Source: Variovorax davisae
GTDB taxonomy: Bacteria > Pseudomonadota > Gammaproteobacteria > Burkholderiales > Burkholderiaceae_C
Direction: 5' to 3'
DNA: 64,000 nucleotides
Assembly: GCF_030316845.1 (NCBI RefSeq)
Contig: NZ_JASZYS010000015.1
Location: 1-64,000 of the forward strand
The position numbers and the translations under genes are program-made. Positions 25,730 to 34,126 of this stretch are shown in pieces. Within the stretch, counting starts at the first letter, position 1; each line of letters starts with the position of its first letter. The notes beneath the pieces are model-generated. The model saw only the letters and a program-made list of their open reading frames with translations. It was not told the origin of the DNA and did not search any database.

Positions 25730-26509
25730 TCATTCGACCGATGGGCTTGTAAGTGGCGCCGCCGGCAGCAATGGAATGCTGTCAAACACGACTTCCACCC
25801 GCACCCTCGATTTCACCAACCGCCCATCGATCTGCCCGGGCGAAAACCGAGCCGCCATGAACGCCTCCCGCGCGGCCTGCTCGAAGGCCGGCGGCAGCGC
25901 TGCCTCGTCGGCGGACACGTGATGTACGCGGCCATCCTCGTCGATGAACAGCGACAGGATGCCCACGTGGCGATCCAGGTCCGCGAGGCCCTCGGGCGCA
26001 GCGATGATCACGAGCGACTGCGCAACCGGCGGGACCGACAGCAAGGGACGCGGCACGTATTCGTCGTCGCCTCTCGTTGCCGCGGGTGTGGCGACCGTCG
26101 GAACATCCGCCTCCGACGAAGGCTTCGCCGCGTTGCCGGGCAGCGCCGCCATGTCCGCTTTGTCTGGAGGCCCAGGCTTCTGCTCCGGAGGCCGCGCCGC
26201 GTGCGAGCCAACCGAAGAAGATCGATTTGATGGCGTCCGCGCACCAAGGGTCATGGTTCGTTCGTCGGCGGTAGTTCCCGAACGTGCGACCGCTTCGTCC
26301 TGCAGCACCCGCACTTGCAACCCCGCGGATGACCGGGCCGGCGAATGAGCCGCTTGCCGTGGTGGCTTTGAAGTCGCGGGCGCTTCGAGCAGCAGCAGGT
26401 GAGCCGTCAGCGAGACAGCGATGCACAGTGGCAGCGTATGTCGTTTGTCGAACAGCTGCCACTGCGCATGATCAGACCACATCCCTCCGAACCCGGCGAG
26501 CGCCCGCAT
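25730..26509 (-). CDS. TonB-like C-terminal domain protein downstream of pilY1
   Basis: An N-terminal signal anchor (LPLCIAVSLTAHLLLLEA, about residues 27-44) is followed by a disordered Pro/Ala/Ser-rich stretch (about 45-165). A small C-terminal domain contains LSLFIDEDGRVHHVSADEAALP and AREAFMAARFSPGQIDGR (each in part), the V-D-xx-G-x-V/A-x6-FxPxxxxG pattern of the TonB C-terminus. The start may be 26509 or 26482. It begins seven bases after the pilY1 stop, so it is the last gene of the minor-pilin operon. Its role in pilus function is unknown. Confidence 0.72.
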   Translation of the reverse strand: MRALAGFGGMWSDHAQWQLFDKRHTLPLCIAVSLTAHLLLLEAPATSKPPRQAAHSPARSSAGLQVRVLQDEAVARSGTTADERTMTLGARTPSNRSSSVGSHAARPPEQKPGPPDKADMAALPGNAAKPSSEADVPTVATPAATRGDDEYVPRPLLSVPPVAQSLVIIAAPEGLADLDRHVGILSLFIDEDGRVHHVSADEAALPPAFEQAAREAFMAARFSPGQIDGRLVKSRVRVEVVFDSIPLLPAAPLTSPSVE

Positions 26510-26516
26510 CCCGGCT

Positions 26517-29500
26517 TCAATCCGTCAGTTCGCGCCACGAAGTCCGGTGCGCGCTGCCAGTGCCCGAGGTCTTGATGATCGGCGGAATTTCGGTCCTCAG
26601 ATCACCATTGCTCCCCTGGGAGATGATGCGCACATTGCCGTTGGTGTCCTTGACCCAGCTCAGGCCGACGATCAGCGAGTTGCTGCTCCACAGTTCACCG
26701 GTGGGGTTGGTTGTGATCACCCCGCCAGTCGTTACGTTCAGGAAGTAGCGCCAGGACGATCCGCCCGACGCGCACGCGTCGCCATTCGGAATCGCGGTGG
26801 CGATCGCCAGGGTGCTGAATTGCAGGCCCGGGGCGATCGCCATGCGTTCACCCGTGTGCGGCAGGTCGATCCACCAGCCAGCCTTGGTGGCCCAGTCGAC
26901 CGCGAGGTTCGAAACGGACGCGGTCTTGGCCGTTGCATCCACCGTGAAAGTCTGCTGCACGAAATCAGTGGTATCGGCGCGCACATCGCCCCAGCCGGTT
27001 GCGGTCAAGTCGTCCTTGAAGGCATAGATGCTCTGTTGCTGCGAGTCGGTGATATCGGAAGAGCCCAGGTAGCGCCCCGTTCCGACGATCACCACGGGCT
27101 TGCCGGAAACCAGCGCCAGTTCCGGTTTGGTCGTCACCGGCTGTGGCGCGGTGGCGCTGGTCTGCAACTTGGCGATCTGCATGGCGGCCTGGTGAGGCAG
27201 CACCAGGTTGTCGATGTCGAATCGCCAGATGTTGCCCTTCAGGTCGCCGCCGTAGAAGCGCTTGCCGGTGTTGTCGGTCGAGTTGTCGATCCAGACGTTG
27301 ATCTTCGCCAGGCCGCTCGGATCGGAACTGCTGCCGACACCGGTCGAGATGTCCAGGAGCTTCGCGCCGCTGTTGGCATTCAAGATATACAGATGCCCCT
27401 GGCCGTCGCCGCTGGTGTTGTTGTAGCCCGATGACAGTGCCACCACCCAGGTGCCGTCGGCACGCTTGGTGATGAGCGGGTTGCCAAAGCTCAAGCCCAT
27501 GTTCGCATCGTTCGCATCGGAGAACTCCCACAGCACTTTCGGGCTGGCGGGATCGGTGATGTCCAGGGCGTAGAAGCCCTGGCCGCCGGCGTTCAGTCCG
27601 CCAACCAGGATGGTCTTCCAGACACCACCGACCTGGATGTCGGCCATGACGGGCGCGCCATCGACGAAATACTGGTGCTTGATGCCGTAGTTCGAATCCG
27701 CCAGCTTGTAGAGGTTGGGCAGCACCGCGGTAGGCACGAAGGCCCAGAGTTCCGTGCCGCCGTCCGAGGGGTCCGCCGAGAAGGCGTGCAGCATGCCGTC
27801 GTTCGCCGCCACGTAGACGACGTTTTTCCGAGATGCCTGTTGCGTCACGAAGTCGGCGTATCCCGCGTCTCCGTACTTGAAGGGCGGCACCCCGACGTGG
27901 ACTGGCGCACCATTGATGATGTCGCCGAGGAGATGGTCCCGCTTGCGGTAGAGCGCCGCACTGGTGACACTGACCCCGGTGGAAGCTGTTGCCACGGTCG
28001 ATTCGTAGCTCCGACTTCCCTTCAGGTAGTCGACAAGGTTGGTTCCATTGTTCGCGAGCGCCTTGTCGCCAGGCGTGAGATTGGCGCACTGGGCCGGCAC
28101 CACAGCCTTCGAGCACAGATTGTTGAAGAACGCCTGTTGTCCAGAGCTCAAATTGCCATAGCTGAAGCTCTGCAATCCGCTCGTGCCGTTGAAGTAGATC
28201 GTGCGGTTGGCGGGCAGCATCGTGTCGAGCTTCTCCTGCGCGGACCAGGTCGGCGTGGTCGCAATCGTGGCATCCGAACCGCTGAGCGCATAGGCTTGCA
28301 GATCGCCGGTCCACGATTGCGTGGTGTAGCTTGCCCGATAGACCTGATTGTTGTTCCCCGTCACCAATTCGAGCGAACTGGTCGATGCCGCAGAGGCCGA
28401 GCCCGAAACCTGCTGAACCGAAGTGATGACTCCGTTGATGGCCTCGGCCAGCAAGCCTGCATTGAGGGCGGAATAGTACTGACCGCGGCCATTGACGGCG
28501 GCGTGCCAGAGGTCGTCGACGTTGGTCGCATTGCCGCCGCTGCTCGTCTCCGCAGGCGTTGGCCACTTCTGGGCGCCGGTTTTGAGATCCGCGAAGTCAC
28601 CCGTTGTCTGGGTCAGGTAGTTCCGGTCGTACGCCAGCGTACCGCTCACCCCCAGACCGATGGTGAAGGTATTCATATGCTGGCTGGTCAGCGTGTCGCT
28701 GCCGGCCGGCCGCACGATGTTGGCGCAGATGTCCTGGCTGCTGCCGGAACTGGTCGAGGTGCAGTTGCTCAGAGTCTGGTCTCGCAAGTCGGTCTTGTAG
28801 TAGTACTGCGCGACGTCGGCCAGCGTGTTGGGCGACTCGCTCGCCGGGGTCGTCGTCGTGACCGTCGGGGTGCCCGCAGTGTAGGGTTGCGTGGTCACCG
28901 CACTGTTTGAGTACGTGACGTTGGTCGGCGTGAAGGACTTGGTCGCGGCATCGTTCGTCGTCGTGACACTGCTGCTGGGCGGGTTCTGGGTGCAGTCCAG
29001 GCTCGTGGATCCGGTCCCATAGCTGGGCGGCTCGATCGGCGTCGTGGTGCTGGGATTCGAACTGGTGCTGGTGTCGGTGATGACGACCGTGGTGTTGCCA
29101 TTGATCCAACTCGAGACGTTGGGAAGGGTCGTTGGATTTTGCGTCGTGGAGGTCACGACGCCATCCGTGCGAACCTCGGTCACCGTGTAGGTCGAGGTGC
29201 CGGTTTGAGGCGTCGTGAATTGCTGCGTCTGCTTTTCCGTGGCGGTCTGGGTCCGGGTCGTGACGAGGTAGTAACCCGTTTTCTTGCAATTGCCTGTGCT
29301 TGTTCCGCTGCCCGCGGTTCCGGGGCCTGTCGACGACACGGTCACCTTCTTCCAGGTGATCGTGCGCGACTGGAGGACCGAAGTTTGAACGCGGCTGGCG
29401 TCAGCGCTGTAGGGCGTCACCGTCGACGTGATCTCTTTGGTGTCGTCCTTCATGGGACGAAGTTCGGCGCCGTCCTGGTTCCCGACCAAGGTCGCATTGT

Positions 29501-30485
29501 CGAGCTGGTAGGGCCCGAACCTGGGTGAATTCGTGCTCTCCAGGCCGGTGTTCCAGTAGCCATCGGTCGACAGCAGCGCATAGTTGCGCTGGCAGGAATA
29601 CTGCATCGGGTCATAGGTCTGTCCTGAGACCTTCTTCGCGAAATAGCGCCCGGCCTTGGACAGCGCGCCGCGCAGCGGCGTGTTGCCGCTCGGCGCGGCG
29701 GTGTACAGGCTGTTGTAGAAGTTGGTCTTCTGTGTGCTGTCGAAGTCCTTGGTGTCCCGGAACTTGTTGGTACCGTCCACCGCGCTTTTGTCGCTGATCG
29801 TGCTGAAGCCCACGCGATAGCTGGAGTCCAGCGCCGAAATGGCCCGGCCCATGGCCGTGCGCATCAAAAGGTAGCGCTTGCGGTAGTACGAATACCAGTT
29901 GGCATAGTTCTGCGCCTCGGACGAGGCGCTGGTCACCGTGACCGGGGTGAACACGGTGCTGGCCGAACTTGCGCCCGTCTTGCACTCTTTCAAGAAGGTG
30001 TTGTTGACGGGGCCGCTGCTGGTGTAGACCCAGCCCATCTTTGGTTGGGAGCCGCTGTAGGTGTAGTAGACGCTGCTGTCGAGGTTCGTCTTCGAGCCCG
30101 ACGTTGCATAGCCGTCATCCCAGGCGTCGCCGAACGTCGAATTCGGCATGGACGTGCCGTCTGCATTGAGAGGGGGCGCATAGGTCAGCGTCGGGTCATA
30201 GGCAACGCCGTTGCATTGCGCCGACTTGTAGCCATACGTGCTGCTGCCGCTCATGTCATCGGGCATGTAGGCTGAATCCATACTGCCCGAGTTGTCGAGG
30301 ATGAACAGCAGGTTGGGCTTGGCCTGGACCGTGGGAGTCGTGGCCAACGGCTGGTTCGACAGATCGGTCACGCCGGCGCGAGCCGATGGCCCGAACGCGG
30401 CGATCGTCAGTACCCCCGCCATCGCCAGCGCGGTGCAGCAGGTTCGCCCGCGTGGCTCGAAGGCGGACGTTGCGGTGTTCTTCAT
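26517..30485 (-). CDS. pilY1: Type IV pilus tip adhesin / assembly factor
   Basis: PilY1 sits at the pilus tip with minor pilins and supports assembly, adhesion and surface sensing. A signal peptide ends near ARA (residue 37). A von Willebrand A-like domain starts with the MIDAS motif LDNSGSMDS (64-72). The C-terminal PilC-type beta-propeller (about 850-1300) includes GDIINGAPVHVG, YVAANDGMLHAF and DITDPASPKVLWEF. Between them lies a Ser/Thr-rich low-complexity tract (about 375-560), much richer than usual. The 1322-residue length is in the family's range (about 1100-1400). It follows pilX by 45 bases. Confidence 0.94.
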   Translation of the reverse strand: MKNTATSAFEPRGRTCCTALAMAGVLTIAAFGPSARAGVTDLSNQPLATTPTVQAKPNLLFILDNSGSMDSAYMPDDMSGSSTYGYKSAQCNGVAYDPTLTYAPPLNADGTSMPNSTFGDAWDDGYATSGSKTNLDSSVYYTYSGSQPKMGWVYTSSGPVNNTFLKECKTGASSASTVFTPVTVTSASSEAQNYANWYSYYRKRYLLMRTAMGRAISALDSSYRVGFSTISDKSAVDGTNKFRDTKDFDSTQKTNFYNSLYTAAPSGNTPLRGALSKAGRYFAKKVSGQTYDPMQYSCQRNYALLSTDGYWNTGLESTNSPRFGPYQLDNATLVGNQDGAELRPMKDDTKEITSTVTPYSADASRVQTSVLQSRTITWKKVTVSSTGPGTAGSGTSTGNCKKTGYYLVTTRTQTATEKQTQQFTTPQTGTSTYTVTEVRTDGVVTSTTQNPTTLPNVSSWINGNTTVVITDTSTSSNPSTTTPIEPPSYGTGSTSLDCTQNPPSSSVTTTNDAATKSFTPTNVTYSNSAVTTQPYTAGTPTVTTTTPASESPNTLADVAQYYYKTDLRDQTLSNCTSTSSGSSQDICANIVRPAGSDTLTSQHMNTFTIGLGVSGTLAYDRNYLTQTTGDFADLKTGAQKWPTPAETSSGGNATNVDDLWHAAVNGRGQYYSALNAGLLAEAINGVITSVQQVSGSASAASTSSLELVTGNNNQVYRASYTTQSWTGDLQAYALSGSDATIATTPTWSAQEKLDTMLPANRTIYFNGTSGLQSFSYGNLSSGQQAFFNNLCSKAVVPAQCANLTPGDKALANNGTNLVDYLKGSRSYESTVATASTGVSVTSAALYRKRDHLLGDIINGAPVHVGVPPFKYGDAGYADFVTQQASRKNVVYVAANDGMLHAFSADPSDGGTELWAFVPTAVLPNLYKLADSNYGIKHQYFVDGAPVMADIQVGGVWKTILVGGLNAGGQGFYALDITDPASPKVLWEFSDANDANMGLSFGNPLITKRADGTWVVALSSGYNNTSGDGQGHLYILNANSGAKLLDISTGVGSSSDPSGLAKINVWIDNSTDNTGKRFYGGDLKGNIWRFDIDNLVLPHQAAMQIAKLQTSATAPQPVTTKPELALVSGKPVVIVGTGRYLGSSDITDSQQQSIYAFKDDLTATGWGDVRADTTDFVQQTFTVDATAKTASVSNLAVDWATKAGWWIDLPHTGERMAIAPGLQFSTLAIATAIPNGDACASGGSSWRYFLNVTTGGVITTNPTGELWSSNSLIVGLSWVKDTNGNVRIISQGSNGDLRTEIPPIIKTSGTGSAHRTSWRELTD

Positions 30486-30530
30486 GGCGTTGATTTCCTC
30501 TCTCTGGTCGCGCCGGATGGCGCGCCCTCT

Positions 30531-31241
30531 TCAGAAGTGCACGATGGTTTCGGTGTAGCTGGCGGTGTTTCGCGCGCCGAGCACCCGCACCACGACGCGG
30601 TAGTAAGCGCTCGCGGTTGAGCAGGCGAATCCGGCGCCCCCGCTGTAGTCTTTGCCACCCTTGGATCCACAAGAGTCGGTGCTGGTCGAGCGTTGCGCGC
30701 AAGTGATCGTCGTGTCGGTGGTGAAGTCGCCCGGCTTGGAGCACAGCCTGAACACGACGTAGCGCGTCGCGTTGCCGTTGATGCTGCCAGCGTCCGCCGT
30801 CAGCACGGTGCAGCCGGTGTAGGAGCCGCTGACAGAACTCTTGCAGCCGTTGCCGTCCCAGTCGATCAGTTGACGATTGGCACTGCCAGCCGATTGCTGG
30901 CCGGTCGCATCGATCGGTGGCTTGACCGTCACGCCGTCCGCGGCGAGTTCCTGCGTGCTGGCGTAGTAGCCGTTCGCGGGAATATCCGTGTTCAGGGTGG
31001 CGTTGTTGAGGGTCAGCCAGTTGATGGCCTGGCGCGCGGCCTGGTCGGCCGCGGCGGTGGCGTCCTGCTTGAAGCCGATGTTGCCCAGCAGAAGGGTGCC
31101 GGTGTCCACCGAGCGCACCAGCGCCAGGGTCGCCAGCGACAGCGCGACCAGGGCGAGCAGGGCGAACACCAGGGAGACACCGCGCTGAAGGCGCAGGCGC
31201 GAGGACGGGAGCGAAGCGATCTTGTGCATGGACAGGGTCAT
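30531..31241 (-). CDS. pilX: Minor pilin-like protein PilX
   Basis: PilX is a minor pseudopilin that helps prime pilus assembly with PilVW and PilY1. The N-terminus RLQRGVSLVFALLALVALSLA has the prepilin cleavage site and the hydrophobic helix but no Glu at mature position 5, as is typical for PilX/GspK-type proteins. ATLALVRSVDTGTLLLGNIGFKQDA (in part) is the PilX_N signature. The ATG at 31241 is chosen; a TTG at 31256 adds five residues and directly follows the pilW stop. Cys residues are frequent in the C-terminal half. Confidence 0.87.
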   Translation of the reverse strand: MTLSMHKIASLPSSRLRLQRGVSLVFALLALVALSLATLALVRSVDTGTLLLGNIGFKQDATAAADQAARQAINWLTLNNATLNTDIPANGYYASTQELAADGVTVKPPIDATGQQSAGSANRQLIDWDGNGCKSSVSGSYTGCTVLTADAGSINGNATRYVVFRLCSKPGDFTTDTTITCAQRSTSTDSCGSKGGKDYSGGAGFACSTASAYYRVVVRVLGARNTASYTETIVHF

Positions 31242-31256
31242 GGACTTGGAGCTCAA

Positions 31257-32393
31257 TCAGGAATTCCAGAGCACGTTGCGCAGGGGCACGATCGCGTCGT
31301 AGACCTTGTAGCGGTAGTGCTTCCAGTCGGCCAACTGGCTCACGTCGAGGGCAATGCATTTGCTGGTGCCGCAGGGCGCCGTGGTGGGACCGTTGATGGT
31401 TGCGGTGGCGCCCACGTCCCACTGCGGCGCGTTCCGCGTCACGATCTCCTTCTCGAACTCGTTGCTGCGGGCCACGATGGCAATACGGATGGCGACCACC
31501 CGGCGCCAGTCGGCGTTGGTGATGGGCGTGATGTTGTCGTAGGTATCGACCACGACGTTTCCGCTGGGATCCAGCGTGCCTTTGCCGTACATCGCCTGCA
31601 TGTTGACGATCTGCGGGTAGAGGTCCTGCGACGCCGTCACGCCGTTGACGGGCGAGCGGTCGGTGACTTGCAGGTTGTGGGCGTTGATCGCATAGTCGCG
31701 CGACACCAGCGAGCCCACGTTCAGCAGGTAGTCGTCCTTGACGTAGCCACCGGCCGGAAAGATGGTGTTCTGGTTCCACTTGCTGGTGGCGGTTGCCACA
31801 TGCGGCACCACTGTCGGCCCCAGGGTGGTGGTGGGCGACGCAATGTCGTTGGTCACGCTGAACAGCGAGCACCAGGTGGCGGGGCCCTGCAGTCTCGGCA
31901 CCGCAATCATCAGGTTGCCTACCACGGCGCCAAATGAGGATTGCACCGTGAAATGGTCGTCGGTCTTGAGGGCTGCGCCCGACAACACGACGGGCGCCGA
32001 GAAACCCGTGGTTCGGCCGCGCAGCACGGTGATCGTGTCTGGCGCGTCGCCGCCGCCGTCGTTGATGACGACCGGCGCCAGCGTCAGGGAGAATGCCTTG
32101 GCGGCGTCCGTGTCGTATTGCCCCTTCACCTGGCAGCCGAGTGCATCGAGGTTGGATGTCGCACCATACCCCGCCATCTGGATCTCGCGCTGCAGGGTAT
32201 AGAGCGCCATGGCACCGTTGACCTGGGCGTCGCTGCCCATGGAGGCCGAGCGCTTTTTTCCTTCGGCAAACACCAGCACCTGGGCGATGACCAGCACGGT
32301 CAGCATGCCCAGCACCAAACCGACCATGAGTTCCACGAGGGTGAAGCCACGCTGCCTCGGAGGCACGCCACCGGTTGACTTGAGAGTGCGCAT
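31257..32393 (-). CDS. pilW: Minor pilin-like protein PilW
   Basis: The start PRQRGFTLVELMVGLVLGMLT has a cleavage site (RG/F) and Glu at mature position 5. The downstream AEGKKRSASMGSDAQVNGAMALYTLQREIQMAGYG block is the conserved PilW region, quoted in part here only as AMALYTLQREIQMAGYG. At 378 residues it is a typical PilW. It lies one base from pilV upstream and shares the junction with pilX downstream, so the operon is tightly packed. Confidence 0.92.
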   Translation of the reverse strand: MRTLKSTGGVPPRQRGFTLVELMVGLVLGMLTVLVIAQVLVFAEGKKRSASMGSDAQVNGAMALYTLQREIQMAGYGATSNLDALGCQVKGQYDTDAAKAFSLTLAPVVINDGGGDAPDTITVLRGRTTGFSAPVVLSGAALKTDDHFTVQSSFGAVVGNLMIAVPRLQGPATWCSLFSVTNDIASPTTTLGPTVVPHVATATSKWNQNTIFPAGGYVKDDYLLNVGSLVSRDYAINAHNLQVTDRSPVNGVTASQDLYPQIVNMQAMYGKGTLDPSGNVVVDTYDNITPITNADWRRVVAIRIAIVARSNEFEKEIVTRNAPQWDVGATATINGPTTAPCGTSKCIALDVSQLADWKHYRYKVYDAIVPLRNVLWNS

Positions 32394-32394
32394 T

Positions 32395-32859
32395 TCAGTT
32401 TCCCGCCTTCGCCACGGTGGTGTGCGTGACGTACTGGTGTGATTCGCCGCCCGGCATGGTCCAGGTGATGGTCACTGCGACATCACCGGTGGTGGCATCG
32501 ACCGTCACAGCGCCATTGCCGCTGGGCAGGCTGCTGCGCACCTTGGTCTGCCATTCCTTGCAGTTGGCATTCGAGGCGCAGCCGCTGCCGTTGTAGGTGG
32601 CCATGCTGGTCAGGTCCGACCACATGCGGCCCACGACGTCGCTGGCGAGCAGTGCCGCGTCGGCGCGGACCTTGGATTCGGTCTGTGCGCGCGTCATTGC
32701 ACTTTGCAGGCCGACCAGGCCGATCACGCCGAGCAGAAAGATCAGCATGGCGACCAACACTTCGATCAAGACGACGCCCCGGACGCGATGCGAGGCGACG
32801 GGTCGTTGCCGTCTGCGGTTCAGGTCTCGAAGGTGCATGGCTGTGCCTCGCTTCAGCAT
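32395..32859 (-). CDS. pilV: Minor pilin PilV
   Basis: A 154-residue prepilin with a long leader; the cleavage region is RVRGVVLIEVLVAMLIFLLGV and Glu is at mature position 5. LVGLQSAMTRAQTESKVRADAALLASDVVGRMW (in part) is the PilV helix. The chosen ATG at 32859 overlaps the fimT stop as ATGCTGA; an ATG at 32838 is the alternative and would give a leader of usual length. A Cys pair (GSGCASNANCKEW) lies near residue 90. Confidence 0.88.
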   Translation of the reverse strand: MLKRGTAMHLRDLNRRRQRPVASHRVRGVVLIEVLVAMLIFLLGVIGLVGLQSAMTRAQTESKVRADAALLASDVVGRMWSDLTSMATYNGSGCASNANCKEWQTKVRSSLPSGNGAVTVDATTGDVAVTITWTMPGGESHQYVTHTTVAKAGN

Positions 32860-33461
32860 TTGCGCGGATCGTTGGCGTCGGTGACGCGGGGGTCGCACAT
32901 CCGCACCAGCCCCGCGGGAGAGACGGCGAGGCGCAGGTTGACGCTGGAGCCTGGACCGGTCACGTCGATCTGGCCAATGGAATCCGTGTTCGTGACTCTC
33001 CCGAAGCCGTCGAAGGTCACGAAGGTGCCGGCCGTGGATTTGTCGGACTGCACGGAGGCGACCGTGACCCTGCCGCCCGCGTCGCCCATCGCCCGGCCCG
33101 TGACGAGCATCGGCGACGAGACCGTGGAAGGCTTGTCGGCGCAATGGCCCACCGGCGAGTTCACGCTCACCACCCACGAGCCGCTGATGTCCGAGAGCGT
33201 GCAGTCGTTGCTCAGCACCGACGGGTCATTGACGGCGACCAACCAGAACGACACATTCTGATTGCGCCGCACGGCTTCGGCGCGCGCGATCTGGAGGCCG
33301 TTTTGTAGCGAGTCCGCGACGTTGCGGATGCGCGCGTTGCCGAGCCACGATGCGACGCTCGGCATCGCCATCATCAGGATCAGCGCCAGCGCCGCCACGG
33401 TGACGACGAGTTCGACGAGCGTGAAGCCGCGCTGGCGCATGGTTCTGTTCCGTTCAGGCAT
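32853..33461 (-). CDS. fimT: GspH/FimT-family pseudopilin
   Basis: The N-terminus MRQRGFTLVELVVTVAALALILMMA shows the prepilin site and Glu at mature position 5. MPSVASWLGNARIRNVADSL follows, and QIARAEAVRRNQNVSF is the FimT/FimU signature near residue 75. The 202-residue length is normal. The start overlaps the pilE stop by one base (TGATG), and the stop overlaps the pilV start, so translation is coupled. It primes pilus assembly with the other minor pilins. Confidence 0.9.
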   Translation of the reverse strand: MPERNRTMRQRGFTLVELVVTVAALALILMMAMPSVASWLGNARIRNVADSLQNGLQIARAEAVRRNQNVSFWLVAVNDPSVLSNDCTLSDISGSWVVSVNSPVGHCADKPSTVSSPMLVTGRAMGDAGGRVTVASVQSDKSTAGTFVTFDGFGRVTNTDSIGQIDVTGPGSSVNLRLAVSPAGLVRMCDPRVTDANDPRKC

Positions 33462-33964
33462 CAGCAGGTCGTGGCTTTGGTGAGCCAGCAGGTCGCCGTG
33501 ACGGCGCTGCCCTTGAACGTGGTCGTCGCGCGGTCGCCATTCTGGTTGATGGTGTAGACGAAGCCGACGGCCGCTCCCGCGTTCCCGGTCGCGGTCACCG
33601 TGTAGCTTTGCTGGGTGGTGTCGCCGGCATCGGTGTTGGTTGCGCAGCCGAAGGAGAAATACTTGGCGCTGCTTGGGGCAAACGTGTTCCAGGTGTTCGC
33701 GGTCGGGTCTGCTGCGCAGGCGGCCGAGGTGCCGTAGTTGCGGTTGTCCTGGTAATACTGTTCGAGCTTGGTCCGGTAGTCGGAGAGAAAGCTGAATGCC
33801 TCCTGGACCTGCCCGCGCCGGATGTAGTCGTTGTACGCAGGCACCGCCACGGCGGCCAGGATCCCGATGATCGCCACCACAATCATGACTTCGATGAGCG
33901 TGAAGCCTGCCGACCGGCGATGGGATTGGGAAACGTTTTGCACTGTGATGACCTTTGTCGACAT
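33461..33964 (-). CDS. pilE: Minor pilin PilE
   Basis: The prepilin has the cleavage motif RRSAGFTLIEVMIVVAIIGIL. It continues AAVAVPAYNDYIRRGQVQEAF and DYRTKLEQYYQDNRNYG, which fit the PilE subgroup of minor pilins rather than PilA. There are Cys residues near the C-terminus (TATCW and TTC). It is first in the minor-pilin operon. The ATG at 33964 lacks a good ribosome site; a GTG at 33991, with AGGCGG five bases upstream, would give a leader nine residues longer and is a real alternative. Confidence 0.88.
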   Translation of the reverse strand: MSTKVITVQNVSQSHRRSAGFTLIEVMIVVAIIGILAAVAVPAYNDYIRRGQVQEAFSFLSDYRTKLEQYYQDNRNYGTSAACAADPTANTWNTFAPSSAKYFSFGCATNTDAGDTTQQSYTVTATGNAGAAVGFVYTINQNGDRATTTFKGSAVTATCWLTKATTC

Positions 33965-34126
33965 TGCTTGATTTAGGTCACAAATTGTCACTGAACCGCC
34001 TATTTCATTCTTTGCCGCCCGTCAGGGCCGCGCTTCCTTTCGTCGCTCGCGCGCGGCCGATTTGTGAACTTTCGCATTGATTCAAGGGGTCTTTGGTTGG
34101 CGTTTTCAATTAGGTGCGCACGGGAA

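Noticed and set aside
33970..33985. CRP/Vfr-like box (TGTGA-N6-TCAAG, minus strand) before pilE
   Set aside because: Only one half-site is good, and the box lies within about 20 bases of the start codon, downstream of any plausible promoter, so cAMP activation from it is improbable.
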